This document shows, piece by piece, positions 9,129 to 17,127 of a DNA stretch of 64,000 nucleotides (position 1 is the first letter of the stretch; every line of letters starts with the position of its first letter). The notes beneath the pieces are model-generated. The model was given only the letters and a program-made list of their open reading frames with translations, had not been told where the DNA came from and did not search any database. Both the position numbers and the translations under genes were made by a program. Origin of the DNA: CAVVAE01 sp963746185 (GTDB lineage Bacteria > Actinomycetota > Actinomycetes > Propionibacteriales > Nocardioidaceae); assembly GCA_963746185.1 (NCBI GenBank), contig CAVVAE010000001.1:620001-684000 (forward strand). The letters run 5' to 3'.

Positions 9129-10139
9129 CTACGACACTGCTGCCTTCCACTGACTCTCATCGACGCCTCGCTTCTCCAGGAGCGGTCGCCACCAGGTCTC
9201 GTTGTCGGCGTACCACCGGATCGTGTCGGGCACTCCCGTCTCGAACGTGATCTGTGGAGACCACCCGAGCTCAGTGCGGAGTTTGGAGGAGTCGAGCAGG
9301 TAGCGACGGTCGTGACCAGGCCGGTCGGGCACGGTCACCATCATCGAATCGGGTTTGTCGAGGGCCGCGAGGATGAGTGAGGCAAGCTCACTGACGCTGG
9401 CTTCGCGACCAGACCCGATGTTGTAGGTCTCGCCGATGCGGCCATCCTGCAGGACGGCGTCGAGGGCTCGGCAGTGGTCGTCGACGTGGAGCCACTCGCG
9501 CTGGTTCTGACAGGTGGCATAGACCGGGAGGGGCTGGTCCTGCAGGGCGTTCGTGACGAACACCGGGATGACCTTTTCGGGGAACTGGAACGGCCCGTAG
9601 TTGTTGGAGCAGTTCGTGATCGTGACGGGAAGCCCGAAGGTCTCGTGATACGCCCGCACCGCATGGTCGGCCGACGCCTTCGAGGCGTTGTACGGCGTCC
9701 GGGGCCGGTAGGGGGACTCCTCGGTGAACGCTCCAGGGTCGTCGAGCGCCATGTCGCCGTACACCTCGCACGTCGAGACGTGGTGGAAGCGCGAAACACC
9801 ATGTCGGCGGCTGGCCTCGAGAAGGCGCTGAGTGCCGAGCACGTTGGTCTCGAAGAAGCGGCCAGGATCGAGGACGGCAAGGCTGTTGTGGGACTCGGCG
9901 GCGAAGTTCACCACCAGATCGATGTCGTGTGTCGCTAGGGTCTCCTCGACCTTGGTCTGGTCTCCGATGTCACCACGGATGAACGTGATCGCGTCACGAA
10001 CGCTGTCGAGGTTGGTCTCCGAGCCGGCGTAGGTGAGGAGGTCGTAGGCCACCAACTCGTCGTCAGGATGCTGCTTCGTCCAGTAGTGGACGAAGTTTGC
10101 GCCAATGAAGCCGGCCGCGCCGGTGACGAGCAGTTTCAC
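9129..10139 (-). CDS. NAD-dependent epimerase/dehydratase, dTDP-glucose 4,6-dehydratase-like
   Basis: 336-aa extended short-chain dehydrogenase closely resembling RmlB. It has the NAD-binding GAAGFIG at residues 7-13, FAAESHN for the substrate/NAD region, YNASK (the YxxxK pair, about residue 150), NNYGPFQFPEKVIP and REWLHVDDHCRA. In RmlB the dehydration motif is TDEVYG; here it reads STCEVYG, with Cys in place of the catalytic Asp, while Glu is kept. The enzyme may therefore be a weak dehydratase or act on another NDP-sugar. No rmlA, rmlC or rmlD is in the window. Sits 62 bp downstream of a DUF1801 gene. Confidence 0.88.
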   Translation of the reverse strand: MKLLVTGAAGFIGANFVHYWTKQHPDDELVAYDLLTYAGSETNLDSVRDAITFIRGDIGDQTKVEETLATHDIDLVVNFAAESHNSLAVLDPGRFFETNVLGTQRLLEASRRHGVSRFHHVSTCEVYGDMALDDPGAFTEESPYRPRTPYNASKASADHAVRAYHETFGLPVTITNCSNNYGPFQFPEKVIPVFVTNALQDQPLPVYATCQNQREWLHVDDHCRALDAVLQDGRIGETYNIGSGREASVSELASLILAALDKPDSMMVTVPDRPGHDRRYLLDSSKLRTELGWSPQITFETGVPDTIRWYADNETWWRPLLEKRGVDESQWKAAVS

Positions 10140-10201
10140 GGTGAGGTCTCCTGAGTGGTGACGGGGCGTGCTGGTGGATATCGGTGGCGCGCCGGGCGGG
10201 A

Positions 10202-10597
10202 TCAGCGAGCCTGCTTCAGCTTGCGCCAGCCGCCGGCGCGGTTGTTCGCGATGATCTGCTTGAACATGGCTGTGAGGGCGGCCGCGTTGATGGTCTCACC
10301 CTGGCGGACTGCGACCGTACGGGCGGTCTGGTTGTCGTGTCCGCCGGTGATGATTCCCTCGGGATCAGGAACGATGGCGCCGTCGTACATGAAGACGTTG
10401 ACGTGGTCCTTCGCCGCCAGCAGCGCGCAGATATTGCCGTCCAAGACGAAGTAAGGCTGCCGGGTGCGCTTGATCGTTTCGACAACCTGTGGGTCGGCGG
10501 CATGGACCAGATCCCTCACCTCGCGGCAGATCGCCTGCTGCCAGTCGGGCAAAGCCCCGATATATTTCTCAACGCGTGGATCGATGGTGTAGGACAT
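10202..10597 (-). CDS. DUF1801 domain protein
   Basis: 131 aa. The sequence fits DUF1801 (PF08818, YdhG-like): an N-terminal helix region (WQQAICREVRDLVHAADP), the central KRTRQPYFVLDGNICALLAAKDHVNVFMYDG core and a C-terminal helix with basic end (RAGGWRKLKQAR). These are small cytoplasmic proteins with a frataxin/YjbR-like fold and no settled function. It precedes the RmlB-like gene on the same strand and may share its transcript. No unusual features. Confidence 0.85.
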   Translation of the reverse strand: MSYTIDPRVEKYIGALPDWQQAICREVRDLVHAADPQVVETIKRTRQPYFVLDGNICALLAAKDHVNVFMYDGAIVPDPEGIITGGHDNQTARTVAVRQGETINAAALTAMFKQIIANNRAGGWRKLKQAR

Positions 10598-10655
10598 CGG
10601 GCATCACCTTAGCGAGCACTCGATCTGCGTCGTCGCGACTGTTAGCGTTCTTCCG

Positions 10656-11555
10656 ATGCGCACCGACCAGATCAACGCTGCAAACGCGGGCATTTGGACC
10701 TTCGGCGACCTGACGGTCAACCGGATCGGATTCGGAACCAAACGCCTCGCCGGGCATGCTCCCTTGGGTCACGACACCGAGCGCGAGCGCGACCGGCCGC
10801 TCGCGCTCCTCCGACACGCCCTCGAACTCGGCGTCAACCACATCGACACCGCCACGTTCTACCCGAGCTTTGTGGCCCCGCCGGATGGACACAAGAACCC
10901 CTTCACCTCGCTGGGATGGGCGAACAAGTTCATCCGGGAGGCTCTCGCGCCGTACCCCGACGAACTGGTGATCGCCACGAAGGTTGGTCCCACTACCGAG
11001 GGCATGGCCAAGCCAGATCAGCTACGCGGGCTCGTCGAAGAAAACCTCAGGGATCTGGGTCGGGACCACCTCGACCTCGTGTACCTACGTCAGCAAGGAC
11101 TGGACTCGCTCGCGGACCACTTCGGCGTGCTGGCGGATCTTCGCGACAAAGGTGTGATCCGGCAATTAGGACTGTCCAACGTTCGCGCGGAGCAGCTCGC
11201 AGAGGCCAGGGCGATCGCGCCTGTGGTGGCGGTCCAGAACCGGTACAGCGTCGACTTCGGCCGCGTCAACGACGAGATGCTGCGCATCTGTGGCGCCGCA
11301 GGCATCGCCTTCGTCCCGTTCTTCGGGCTGGCCGCCGAGGGCAGGGAAGCTGGTGGCGTCGCTCCGAACGACACTGTTGAGACCATCGCCAGGACGCACG
11401 GAGCCACACCCGCGCAGGTCCGGATCGCGTGGACGCTCAGCCAAGGTCCGCACGTGCTCGCCATTCCGGGAACCAGCGATCCTGGGCACCTCGCGGAGAA
11501 CGTCGCCGCCGGTGCACTGCGGCTGTCCCCAGCGGAGGTGGCCTCCTTCAACTAG
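10656..11555 (+). CDS. Aldo/keto reductase family oxidoreductase lacking the usual catalytic His
   Basis: 299 aa, ATG start. AKR barrel with Asp and Tyr in HIDTATFYPS and Lys in ATKVGP. The position of the catalytic His reads LVYLRQQG (Arg instead of His), a variant seen in a branch of actinobacterial AKRs. LGLSNVRAEQL and IPGTSDPGHLAEN are normal cofactor-side motifs. It is therefore an AKR-fold oxidoreductase of altered chemistry. It is divergent from the DUF1801 gene and 48 bp upstream of a DHFR-like gene, which may be in the same transcript. Confidence 0.88.
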   Translation: MRTDQINAANAGIWTFGDLTVNRIGFGTKRLAGHAPLGHDTERERDRPLALLRHALELGVNHIDTATFYPSFVAPPDGHKNPFTSLGWANKFIREALAPYPDELVIATKVGPTTEGMAKPDQLRGLVEENLRDLGRDHLDLVYLRQQGLDSLADHFGVLADLRDKGVIRQLGLSNVRAEQLAEARAIAPVVAVQNRYSVDFGRVNDEMLRICGAAGIAFVPFFGLAAEGREAGGVAPNDTVETIARTHGATPAQVRIAWTLSQGPHVLAIPGTSDPGHLAENVAAGALRLSPAEVASFN

Positions 11556-11603
11556 CCCGAGCAAGACCGCCCATCAAACCGACGCCCACAGAGGAGGACC
11601 AAC

Positions 11604-12254
11604 GTGTCACTCGCCCGCGTCCACAACTTCTCCATCTCGCTCGACGGTTTCGGCACCGGTGAGGGTCTGAGCGCGGACAATCCGTTTGGCCACGCCGGTG
11701 AACGGCTGCACGAATGGATGTTCGCCACCGCGTGGTGGGGCAGCGAGATGGCCGGCCAGCCGGGCGGCACCCGCGGCGTCGACGACGCCTTCGCGCGGCA
11801 GTTCAGTCCTGGGATCGGCGCCGAGATCATGGGTGCCGGCAAGTTCGGCCCGCCTGGGTGGCACGAGGACCCGGAGTGGAAGGGCTGGTGGGGTCCCAAC
11901 CCGCCGTACCACACGCCGACCTTCATCCTCACCCATCACCCACGCCCTTCGATCGAGATGGAGGGCGGCACGACGTTCCACTTCATCGACTCTTCGCCTG
12001 CAGAGGCGCTCGAGACGGCCCGCGAGGCCGCCGGCGGCCTCGACGTACGCCTCGGTGGAGGTCCTGGCATGATCCGCGATTTCCTTGCTGCCAGGCTCGT
12101 CGACCACCTGCACGCGGTCGTCGTGCCGATCCTGCTTGGCCGAGGTGTACGACTCTGGGACGGACTGGAGGGCCTCGAGCAGGACTACGAGGTCGAGGCC
12201 AACTCCTCGCCGACCGGAGTCACCCATCTGACATTGACCCGCAGGGGATCCTGA
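11604..12254 (+). CDS. Dihydrofolate reductase family protein (RibD C-terminal-like)
   Basis: 216 aa, GTG start behind a good AGGAGG ribosome site. The SISLDGFGTG motif near residue 10 replaces the Asp-containing 'SLDG' start typical of the RibD_C/DHFR-like family. Later come EIMGAGKFGP and RLGGGPGMIRDFLAARLVD, the conserved NADPH-binding glycine turn of the family, and a C-terminal VVPILLGRGVRLW. The family includes many accessory NADPH reductases of unknown substrate; it is not the housekeeping folA. Confidence 0.9.
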   Translation: MSLARVHNFSISLDGFGTGEGLSADNPFGHAGERLHEWMFATAWWGSEMAGQPGGTRGVDDAFARQFSPGIGAEIMGAGKFGPPGWHEDPEWKGWWGPNPPYHTPTFILTHHPRPSIEMEGGTTFHFIDSSPAEALETAREAAGGLDVRLGGGPGMIRDFLAARLVDHLHAVVVPILLGRGVRLWDGLEGLEQDYEVEANSSPTGVTHLTLTRRGS

Positions 12255-12332
12255 ACCACGGCTATCGGCCGGCTTCCCCGGGCGTACGCCCGTCCGGTCG
12301 GGCCGCCTCTCATGACAACTGAAAGAGGAACC

Positions 12333-13061
12333 ATGACCACGCCAGCCCCGACCGTCAGCAACCACGACGACTTCGAGCGACAGCTGCTCGAGCTGCGCAA
12401 GCGCGAGAAGGCGCACACCCGCGAGGGTGACGCGATCGCCGCGGCCCGGCGCCGGCTGCCCATGACAGAGGTGCCGCCTGACACGACCGTCATCGGCCCC
12501 GACGGACCGGTCCCGTTCGGTGATGTGTTCGAGGGGCGCGACGAACTGGTCGTCTACAGCCATATGTTCTACGACGGGGAGCCCTGGGAGTGGCAGTGCG
12601 AGGGCTGCACCAGGAACGTCTGGTCGATGCAGCACGCCGCCGACGCGGCCTACCTCAACGCCAACGGGATCACCTTCGCCATCCTCGGCGACGGGCCGTA
12701 TGAGGAGATCGCGGCGTTCCGCGACTTCATGGGCTACACCACGCCGTGGTACTCCAACGCACACCTCGAAGACCCCACCGTGAGCCACGCCGGCCGGATC
12801 GCCTGCTACCTGCGGAGGGAGGACAAGATCTACCTGACGTACTGGACGACCGGCCGCGGCGACGAGGTGCTGAACGGGGCCGCGCACGGGCTGCTCGACA
12901 TGACCGCCTACGGACGGCGGGAGGCGTGGGAGGACTCACCCGAGGGGTGGCGGCAGTTCCCGACCCACTCCTTCTTGCGCACCGACGAGCACGGAGCGCC
13001 GATGGGGCCGAGAAACGGCGGTCGACCGGTGCCTCAGTGGACCCGCCCGGGCGTCTCCTAG
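12333..13061 (+). CDS. DUF899 family thioredoxin-like protein
   Basis: 242 aa. ATG 12333 is chosen over ATG 12312 because AGAGGA sits 5 nt before it. DUF899 (PF05988) proteins are thioredoxin-fold. Visible marks are LLELRKREKAHTREGDAIAA, LVVYSHMFY, the Cys pair WQCEGCTRNVW in the usual thioredoxin-like position, and a C-terminal YLTYWTTGRGDE...YGRREAWEDSPEGW block. A truncated second copy of this C-terminal block occurs near 60.8-61.0 kb. Function is not established for the family. Confidence 0.88.
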   Translation: MTTPAPTVSNHDDFERQLLELRKREKAHTREGDAIAAARRRLPMTEVPPDTTVIGPDGPVPFGDVFEGRDELVVYSHMFYDGEPWEWQCEGCTRNVWSMQHAADAAYLNANGITFAILGDGPYEEIAAFRDFMGYTTPWYSNAHLEDPTVSHAGRIACYLRREDKIYLTYWTTGRGDEVLNGAAHGLLDMTAYGRREAWEDSPEGWRQFPTHSFLRTDEHGAPMGPRNGGRPVPQWTRPGVS

Positions 13062-13071
13062 GTATTCGCCG

Positions 13072-13085
13072 ATAATTAACATTAT
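13072..13085. promoter_or_regulatory. AT-rich palindrome downstream of DUF899 gene
   Basis: ATAATTAACATTAT has 5-bp arms around TAAC in a very GC-rich region and runs directly into an ATG (13084) whose reading frame is only a shadow of the opposite GNAT gene. It may be an operator-like site or a relic of a lost regulator gene. No further support. Confidence 0.25.
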
Positions 13086-13203
13086 GTCAACTACTGGACT
13101 GCGTATGGCCTCGGATGAGTCAAATCCGGTGGGGCCTGATCCCCTACCCCGGCCGGCAAGGACGAAGGTGCTTCAAAGTTGGCCGCGGCTGGTAGCGACC
13201 GCC

Positions 13204-13794
13204 TCATGCAGGATCGACCGTCTTCACCATGACGCAGTTCTTCAGCCCTTTGGGCCGGTCGTAGGTGAAACCGAGTCGTTCGTAGAGTCGACGGGTGCCG
13301 TTGTAGAGGAACGACGACGACATCTTCTTGGTCTGGTTGGTCAGGTCGTGGGGATAGCTTTCGACCCGCCCGCCGCCGGCCTGCGCAATCAGGTCGAGCG
13401 CACCGGTGATCGCCAACTCCGTCACGCCGCCTCGCCGGTGGCGCTTGTCGACGAAGACGCAGGTGATTCGGTAATCGGGATCCGCGGTCTTGGTGGCGTC
13501 GTACTCCTTGAGGTGGTGGAGGGTGGGCAACTCGACCGGGGTGCCGTACTCAGCCCACGCGATCGCCTCGTCGCCGTCCATCACCAGTGCGGCGTGCGCC
13601 TTGCCCTGCTCGACGTAGGCCTTCTTCAGAGCTCGGTTGGCCTCCGCGCCCTGGCCGCGCTCGGGCCCGTCAGGGTGGAACCAGATGCACCAGCAGCCCC
13701 CGAAGATGCCGTTGTGCCGCTGCACCATCGCATCGAAGGCGGACCAGGTCTCGGGGCTGAGAGGCGCGATGGTGTACGACGACTCAGTAGCCAT
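13204..13794 (-). CDS. GNAT family N-acetyltransferase
   Basis: About 196 aa from ATG 13794 (MATESSYTIAPL). GNAT fold with CVFVDKRHRRGGV, the Q/RxxGxG-like acetyl-CoA pyrophosphate loop (RHRRGG), followed by the TELAITGALDLI helix and the late GTRRLYERLGFTY motif typical of motif B. The early GGCWCIWFHPDG segment, rich in Cys and Trp, is typical of a subgroup of actinobacterial GNATs. Acceptor unknown. Convergent with the DUF899 gene and downstream of the PCD-VOC gene on the same strand. Confidence 0.85.
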   Translation of the reverse strand: MATESSYTIAPLSPETWSAFDAMVQRHNGIFGGCWCIWFHPDGPERGQGAEANRALKKAYVEQGKAHAALVMDGDEAIAWAEYGTPVELPTLHHLKEYDATKTADPDYRITCVFVDKRHRRGGVTELAITGALDLIAQAGGGRVESYPHDLTNQTKKMSSSFLYNGTRRLYERLGFTYDRPKGLKNCVMVKTVDPA

Positions 13795-13831
13795 GCCGCA
13801 CCTTATCCCGCGGGTCAACCGAGTTGGCGTT

Positions 13832-14539
13832 TCAATTCTTCTTCGCAGCGGAAACGTCGACGCAGACGATTCCCCTGTTGCCGTCCTGGTCGGCGATCAC
13901 GGTGAGCGAGGGCGCGTCGCTGTCATCGACGACGGTCCCGCCAGCGGCGAGGGCGGCGGCGATCCGTTGCTCGGCCACCTCGGGCGCCACATAGACCTCG
14001 ATGTGGAACCGCTGACCGGAAGTCTCGTGCTCGTCGGCGTCCCCGAACCACAGGTTCGGTACCCGTCCCGTGGCGTCCCGGATCTCGTCGCTGGGTGACC
14101 CGCGGCCCTGCGCCTCCGCACTCCCGGTCAGCAGGGCAGCCCACACTGGGGCGATGGTCGCGGAGCGCGTCGTGTCGAGGCCGAGCTCGATGTCGCTGAC
14201 CGAGCCGGGGTCTGCGTCGACTTTGTGGTCGGCGGCGATCTCGGTGATCCGTCGCGCGAGGTCGACGTCCTGCTGGGTCACCCATTCGACGACAAGTTCG
14301 GTGCCATCGTCGTCGCGGTAGATGGCGTCGTCGGTGACCAGCTTGAGGTCGACGTACCTATTGCCGAGCGACACGCGCGGGTGGTGGCCGAGCGCGTCGC
14401 CCGCCTCGCCCACCGCAGCGACGAACCGTGCACCGGTGCCGAAGTCGTCAACCACGTAGCGGGCATGCAGTCCCTGGGCCAGCTTGATCCAGTCGGTCAG
14501 GTTGGCCGCGGCGATCTGTTCGCCCCTCATCATGTCCAT
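13832..14539 (-). CDS. Pterin-4a-carbinolamine dehydratase-like / VOC domain fusion protein
   Basis: About 235 aa from ATG 14539. Residues ~10-105 match a pterin-4a-carbinolamine dehydratase module, with FVAAVGEAGDALGHHP (the paired His of the PCD active site), YVDLKLVT and VTQQDVDLARRITEIA. Residues ~150-232 are a glyoxalase/VOC-like half (NLWFGDADEH, FHIEVYVAPEVAEQRI, IVCVDVSA). This two-part arrangement is known in actinobacterial proteins annotated as 4a-hydroxytetrahydrobiopterin dehydratase. Activity of both halves is inferred from motifs only. 37 bp separate it from the GNAT gene, so the two are probably co-transcribed. Confidence 0.8.
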   Translation of the reverse strand: MDMMRGEQIAAANLTDWIKLAQGLHARYVVDDFGTGARFVAAVGEAGDALGHHPRVSLGNRYVDLKLVTDDAIYRDDDGTELVVEWVTQQDVDLARRITEIAADHKVDADPGSVSDIELGLDTTRSATIAPVWAALLTGSAEAQGRGSPSDEIRDATGRVPNLWFGDADEHETSGQRFHIEVYVAPEVAEQRIAAALAAGGTVVDDSDAPSLTVIADQDGNRGIVCVDVSAAKKN

Positions 14540-14603
14540 AGATGCGGACCTTATCCCTGGTTCAGCCCGTAGCGCTGACGCAACGGGCATGGATCCCGTT
14601 CGT

Positions 14604-15452
14604 TTAGTCACGCCAGAGCCATCGCAGAGCGTCGGGCAGGAGAACACCTGCATGGTTGGGGTTGTGGCCCCCGTCGCCGAGCACCAACCGGAAGTCGTAT
14701 CCGCGCTGAGCAAGCCCGGCTGCGACGTGAAGGTTCTCCGCCAACCAGTTGTATTCTGGCGCGTTCCAGTCCAGGTCTCGGTGCCCGGCTTGCAGGAAGA
14801 TCCGCAACGGCCGGACCGGCTCGGACGCGATCAGCCGCGTGTACGGGTTGCCGCCGGGGATCTGCGCGAAGCTGGACACGAACCCGATCACCTTCCCGAA
14901 CGCATCCGGGCGGTGCCAAGCGGCAGTTAAGGCCGCGTTCCCGCCGCTGCTATGACCACACAGGCCACGCTTCAGGGGATCCTCACTGATGGGTACGTGC
15001 TCACCCGCCAGCGGTAACACCTCGTCGATCAGGAAGTCGGCGTAGCGGCTGTCGAACGCGTCGTACTCGGCGTTCCTGTTCTTGCGTTCCCGCGGGTTCT
15101 CGACCTCTGGGAACACTCCGGGGTCGACGAAGACACCGACCATTGGTGGGAGCGCCCCGGCATGAATGAGGTTGTCCAGCACAGTTGCAGCCCGGACGTC
15201 GTCGTCCGGGTCCAGGTATCCCCCGCCATCTTGAAACACCACGCACGGCAGCTCCTCGTCAGGTCGAGCAGCGGCAGGGGCGTGCACCCACACACTGCGG
15301 GTCGTGTCCGGGTACGCGCGCGAGTCGGCCACCACGAAGTGCGTCGTTCGCCCTGGGTGGACCCGGGGGCGAGGGAAGGAGTCAGGTCCGTACTCATACA
15401 CCACGTCGGATTGGTCGATCGGAAGCGGGCAGAAAGGCACGCGAATCCTCAT
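14604..15452 (-). CDS. Esterase-family alpha/beta hydrolase (enterochelin-esterase-like)
   Basis: 282 aa from ATG 15452. The frame is open further upstream to 15755, but that part is low-quality coding and overlaps the promoter region. The core shows LPCVVFQDGGGYLD, the nucleophile elbow CGHSSGGNAALTAA near residue 165, and a C-terminal GDGGHNPNHAGVL carrying the likely catalytic His. This resembles Fes/YbbA-type esterases. It is the third esterase-like gene in the window, separate from the pair at 2.6-4.4 kb. A -10-like TATAGG lies ~15 bp before the start, so the mRNA may have a very short leader. Confidence 0.85.
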   Translation of the reverse strand: MRIRVPFCPLPIDQSDVVYEYGPDSFPRPRVHPGRTTHFVVADSRAYPDTTRSVWVHAPAAARPDEELPCVVFQDGGGYLDPDDDVRAATVLDNLIHAGALPPMVGVFVDPGVFPEVENPRERKNRNAEYDAFDSRYADFLIDEVLPLAGEHVPISEDPLKRGLCGHSSGGNAALTAAWHRPDAFGKVIGFVSSFAQIPGGNPYTRLIASEPVRPLRIFLQAGHRDLDWNAPEYNWLAENLHVAAGLAQRGYDFRLVLGDGGHNPNHAGVLLPDALRWLWRD

Positions 15453-15778
15453 GCCTAAGAACCTATAGATCAACGCGCCCAAGACGTCGACCAAGCGGCA
15501 GCGAGACAGGGCGATGGAAGGGCTCGGGACTGCTGCACAGATAGCGCCGTCGACCATTTCGTCGCGGTGGCGCGGGAAATTACCTCGTCGTACGACGCTC
15601 AGGCCCGCGGAAAGACGACGTGCCGGGACCATAAAAGGCTCGACCTGACGACGTTTCGGGGCATCATGGGGGCGATCACCTATAGACCCGCGCCCGAAGA
15701 GGAGCGAGAGTCGAGCTAAGAGGTCGCCGCTTGTTCGGGGGGCGAACCAGTTCAACGGCGGAGAACGCGAGGGGCATC
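15453..15778. other. Intergenic region between divergent esterase and P450 genes
   Basis: About 326 bp without a convincing gene. It must hold both divergent promoters. TATAGG (near 15465, reverse strand) and TATAGA (near 15682, forward) are possible -10 boxes, but no clear -35 partners could be assigned. Short frames here are fragmentary. Confidence 0.5.
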
Positions 15779-17050
15779 ATGTTGAGGTTTTCGTCGGTCC
15801 GTCGGCGCCCTGGGCGCCTGCTCGCCCGGCGCGCGCTGGGGGCTGTCGACCTGTCAAAGCTGCAAAGTGTCCCCGCTCCCCTGGCGATGCCGCTTCGGCG
15901 CAACGGCGTCGACCCAGTCGAAGGACTTGCCGAGGCCCGGGCATCGGGTCCGGTCTACCAGCTCACCTCGCTGTTCGGGATGCGTATCTGGATGGTGAGC
16001 GGCCTCGTCGAGACCCGAGCAGTTCTTGCGGACGGTACGAACTTCAGTACCGACATCCGCGCCGTTGTCGGCCGCCGGGACACCACCGGATCCACCGCGA
16101 TCGGCGGCCTGGGGTTCACGGACCCGCCGGAGCACACCCGACTGCGCAAGTTCCTCACTCCGGAGTTCACCCGACGCCGGCTGGCGCGCCTCCAGCCGAA
16201 GATCAAGCAGATCGTCGAGGGACAACTCGACGCGATGGAGGCCGCCGGTCCTACCGTCGACCTGGTGTCCACGTTCGCTTTCCCAATTCCGTACCTGGTC
16301 ATCTGCGACCTGCTCGGGCTTCCGGACGAAGATCGTGAACGCTTCCGCCACCTCGGCAGCGCGCGGTTCGACGTGTCTCGCGGTGGCCTCGACCTCTTTG
16401 GCGCGATGTCTGAGTCCAGGGACTTCCTGATCGAAGCCGCAGGTCGGCAGCGTAAGGAACCCGGCGACGGCCTCATCGGCGCCTTGATCCGCGAGTTCGG
16501 CGACGAGGTCGACGACAACGAGCTCGGAGGCCTGGCCGACGGCGTCTTCACCGGCGGCTACGAAACTTCGGCCAGCATGATCTCGCTCGGCGCTCTGACG
16601 CTGCTGCGGCACCCAGACACAATGGACACGCTTCGCTCCGACGACGCCTCGATCACGCCGATCATCGACGAGTTGCTGCGCTACCTCTCGGTCGTCCAGA
16701 TCGCATTTCCGCGGTTTGCGCGACACGACATGGAGCTGTTCGGAGAGAGGATACGCACCGGCGACGTGGTGATCTGCTCGCTGAGCGGTGCTGACCGCGA
16801 CCCCGCTCTCGCGCCTGACCGCCCAGACGAGTTCGATCCGACTCGCCGGTCAGGATCACACCTGGCATTCGGCTACGGCTTCCACCGTTGCGTCGGCGCA
16901 GAACTGGCCCGCATGGAGCTCACCGCAGCCATCCCAGGCTTGGCCCGCCGGTTCCCCGACTTGAGTTTGGCCGTTGATCTCTCGGAACTTCACTTCCGCG
17001 ACCTGTCGATCGTCTACGGCATCGACGAACTGCCCGTGCGACTGCACTGA
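15779..17050 (+). CDS. Cytochrome P450
   Basis: About 423 aa from ATG 15779, with GAGGGG 5-10 nt ahead. All P450 landmarks are present: the I-helix GGYETSAS (oxygen activation), ExxR in ELLRYL, the meander with PDRPDEFDPTR, and the haem-binding loop FGYGFHRCVGAELAR with the axial Cys. It is a soluble class I bacterial enzyme, needing ferredoxin and reductase from elsewhere; none is adjacent. Substrate unknown. It converges on the DrrAB-like exporter with a strong terminator between them. Confidence 0.95.
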   Translation: MLRFSSVRRRPGRLLARRALGAVDLSKLQSVPAPLAMPLRRNGVDPVEGLAEARASGPVYQLTSLFGMRIWMVSGLVETRAVLADGTNFSTDIRAVVGRRDTTGSTAIGGLGFTDPPEHTRLRKFLTPEFTRRRLARLQPKIKQIVEGQLDAMEAAGPTVDLVSTFAFPIPYLVICDLLGLPDEDRERFRHLGSARFDVSRGGLDLFGAMSESRDFLIEAAGRQRKEPGDGLIGALIREFGDEVDDNELGGLADGVFTGGYETSASMISLGALTLLRHPDTMDTLRSDDASITPIIDELLRYLSVVQIAFPRFARHDMELFGERIRTGDVVICSLSGADRDPALAPDRPDEFDPTRRSGSHLAFGYGFHRCVGAELARMELTAAIPGLARRFPDLSLAVDLSELHFRDLSIVYGIDELPVRLH

Positions 17051-17062
17051 CGCGTGTCCTCA

Positions 17063-17118
17063 ACCGACTTGTCAGAAGCACAGTGCGTCATAACCCGGTG
17101 AGCTTCTGACAAGTCGGT
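17063..17118. terminator. Strong bidirectional hairpin between P450 and ABC permease
   Basis: ACCGACTTGTCAGAAGC (17063-17079) is perfectly complementary to 17102-17118: 17-bp arms with a 22-nt loop, exactly between the stops of two convergent genes. There is no T-tract. Its arm resembles the sequence just upstream of the hairpin at 360-393. Confidence 0.8.
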
Positions 17119-17127
17119 GTGGGTATC

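Noticed and set aside
11607..12887. 426-codon minus-strand frame spanning two + genes
   Set aside because: It covers the DHFR-like and DUF899 genes and the gap between them, and its protein is Arg/Val/Gly-rich without domain signs.
13084..13905. 273-codon + frame opposite the GNAT gene
   Set aside because: A shadow frame. Only its ATG next to the AT-rich palindrome is curious, and that is noted as a finding.
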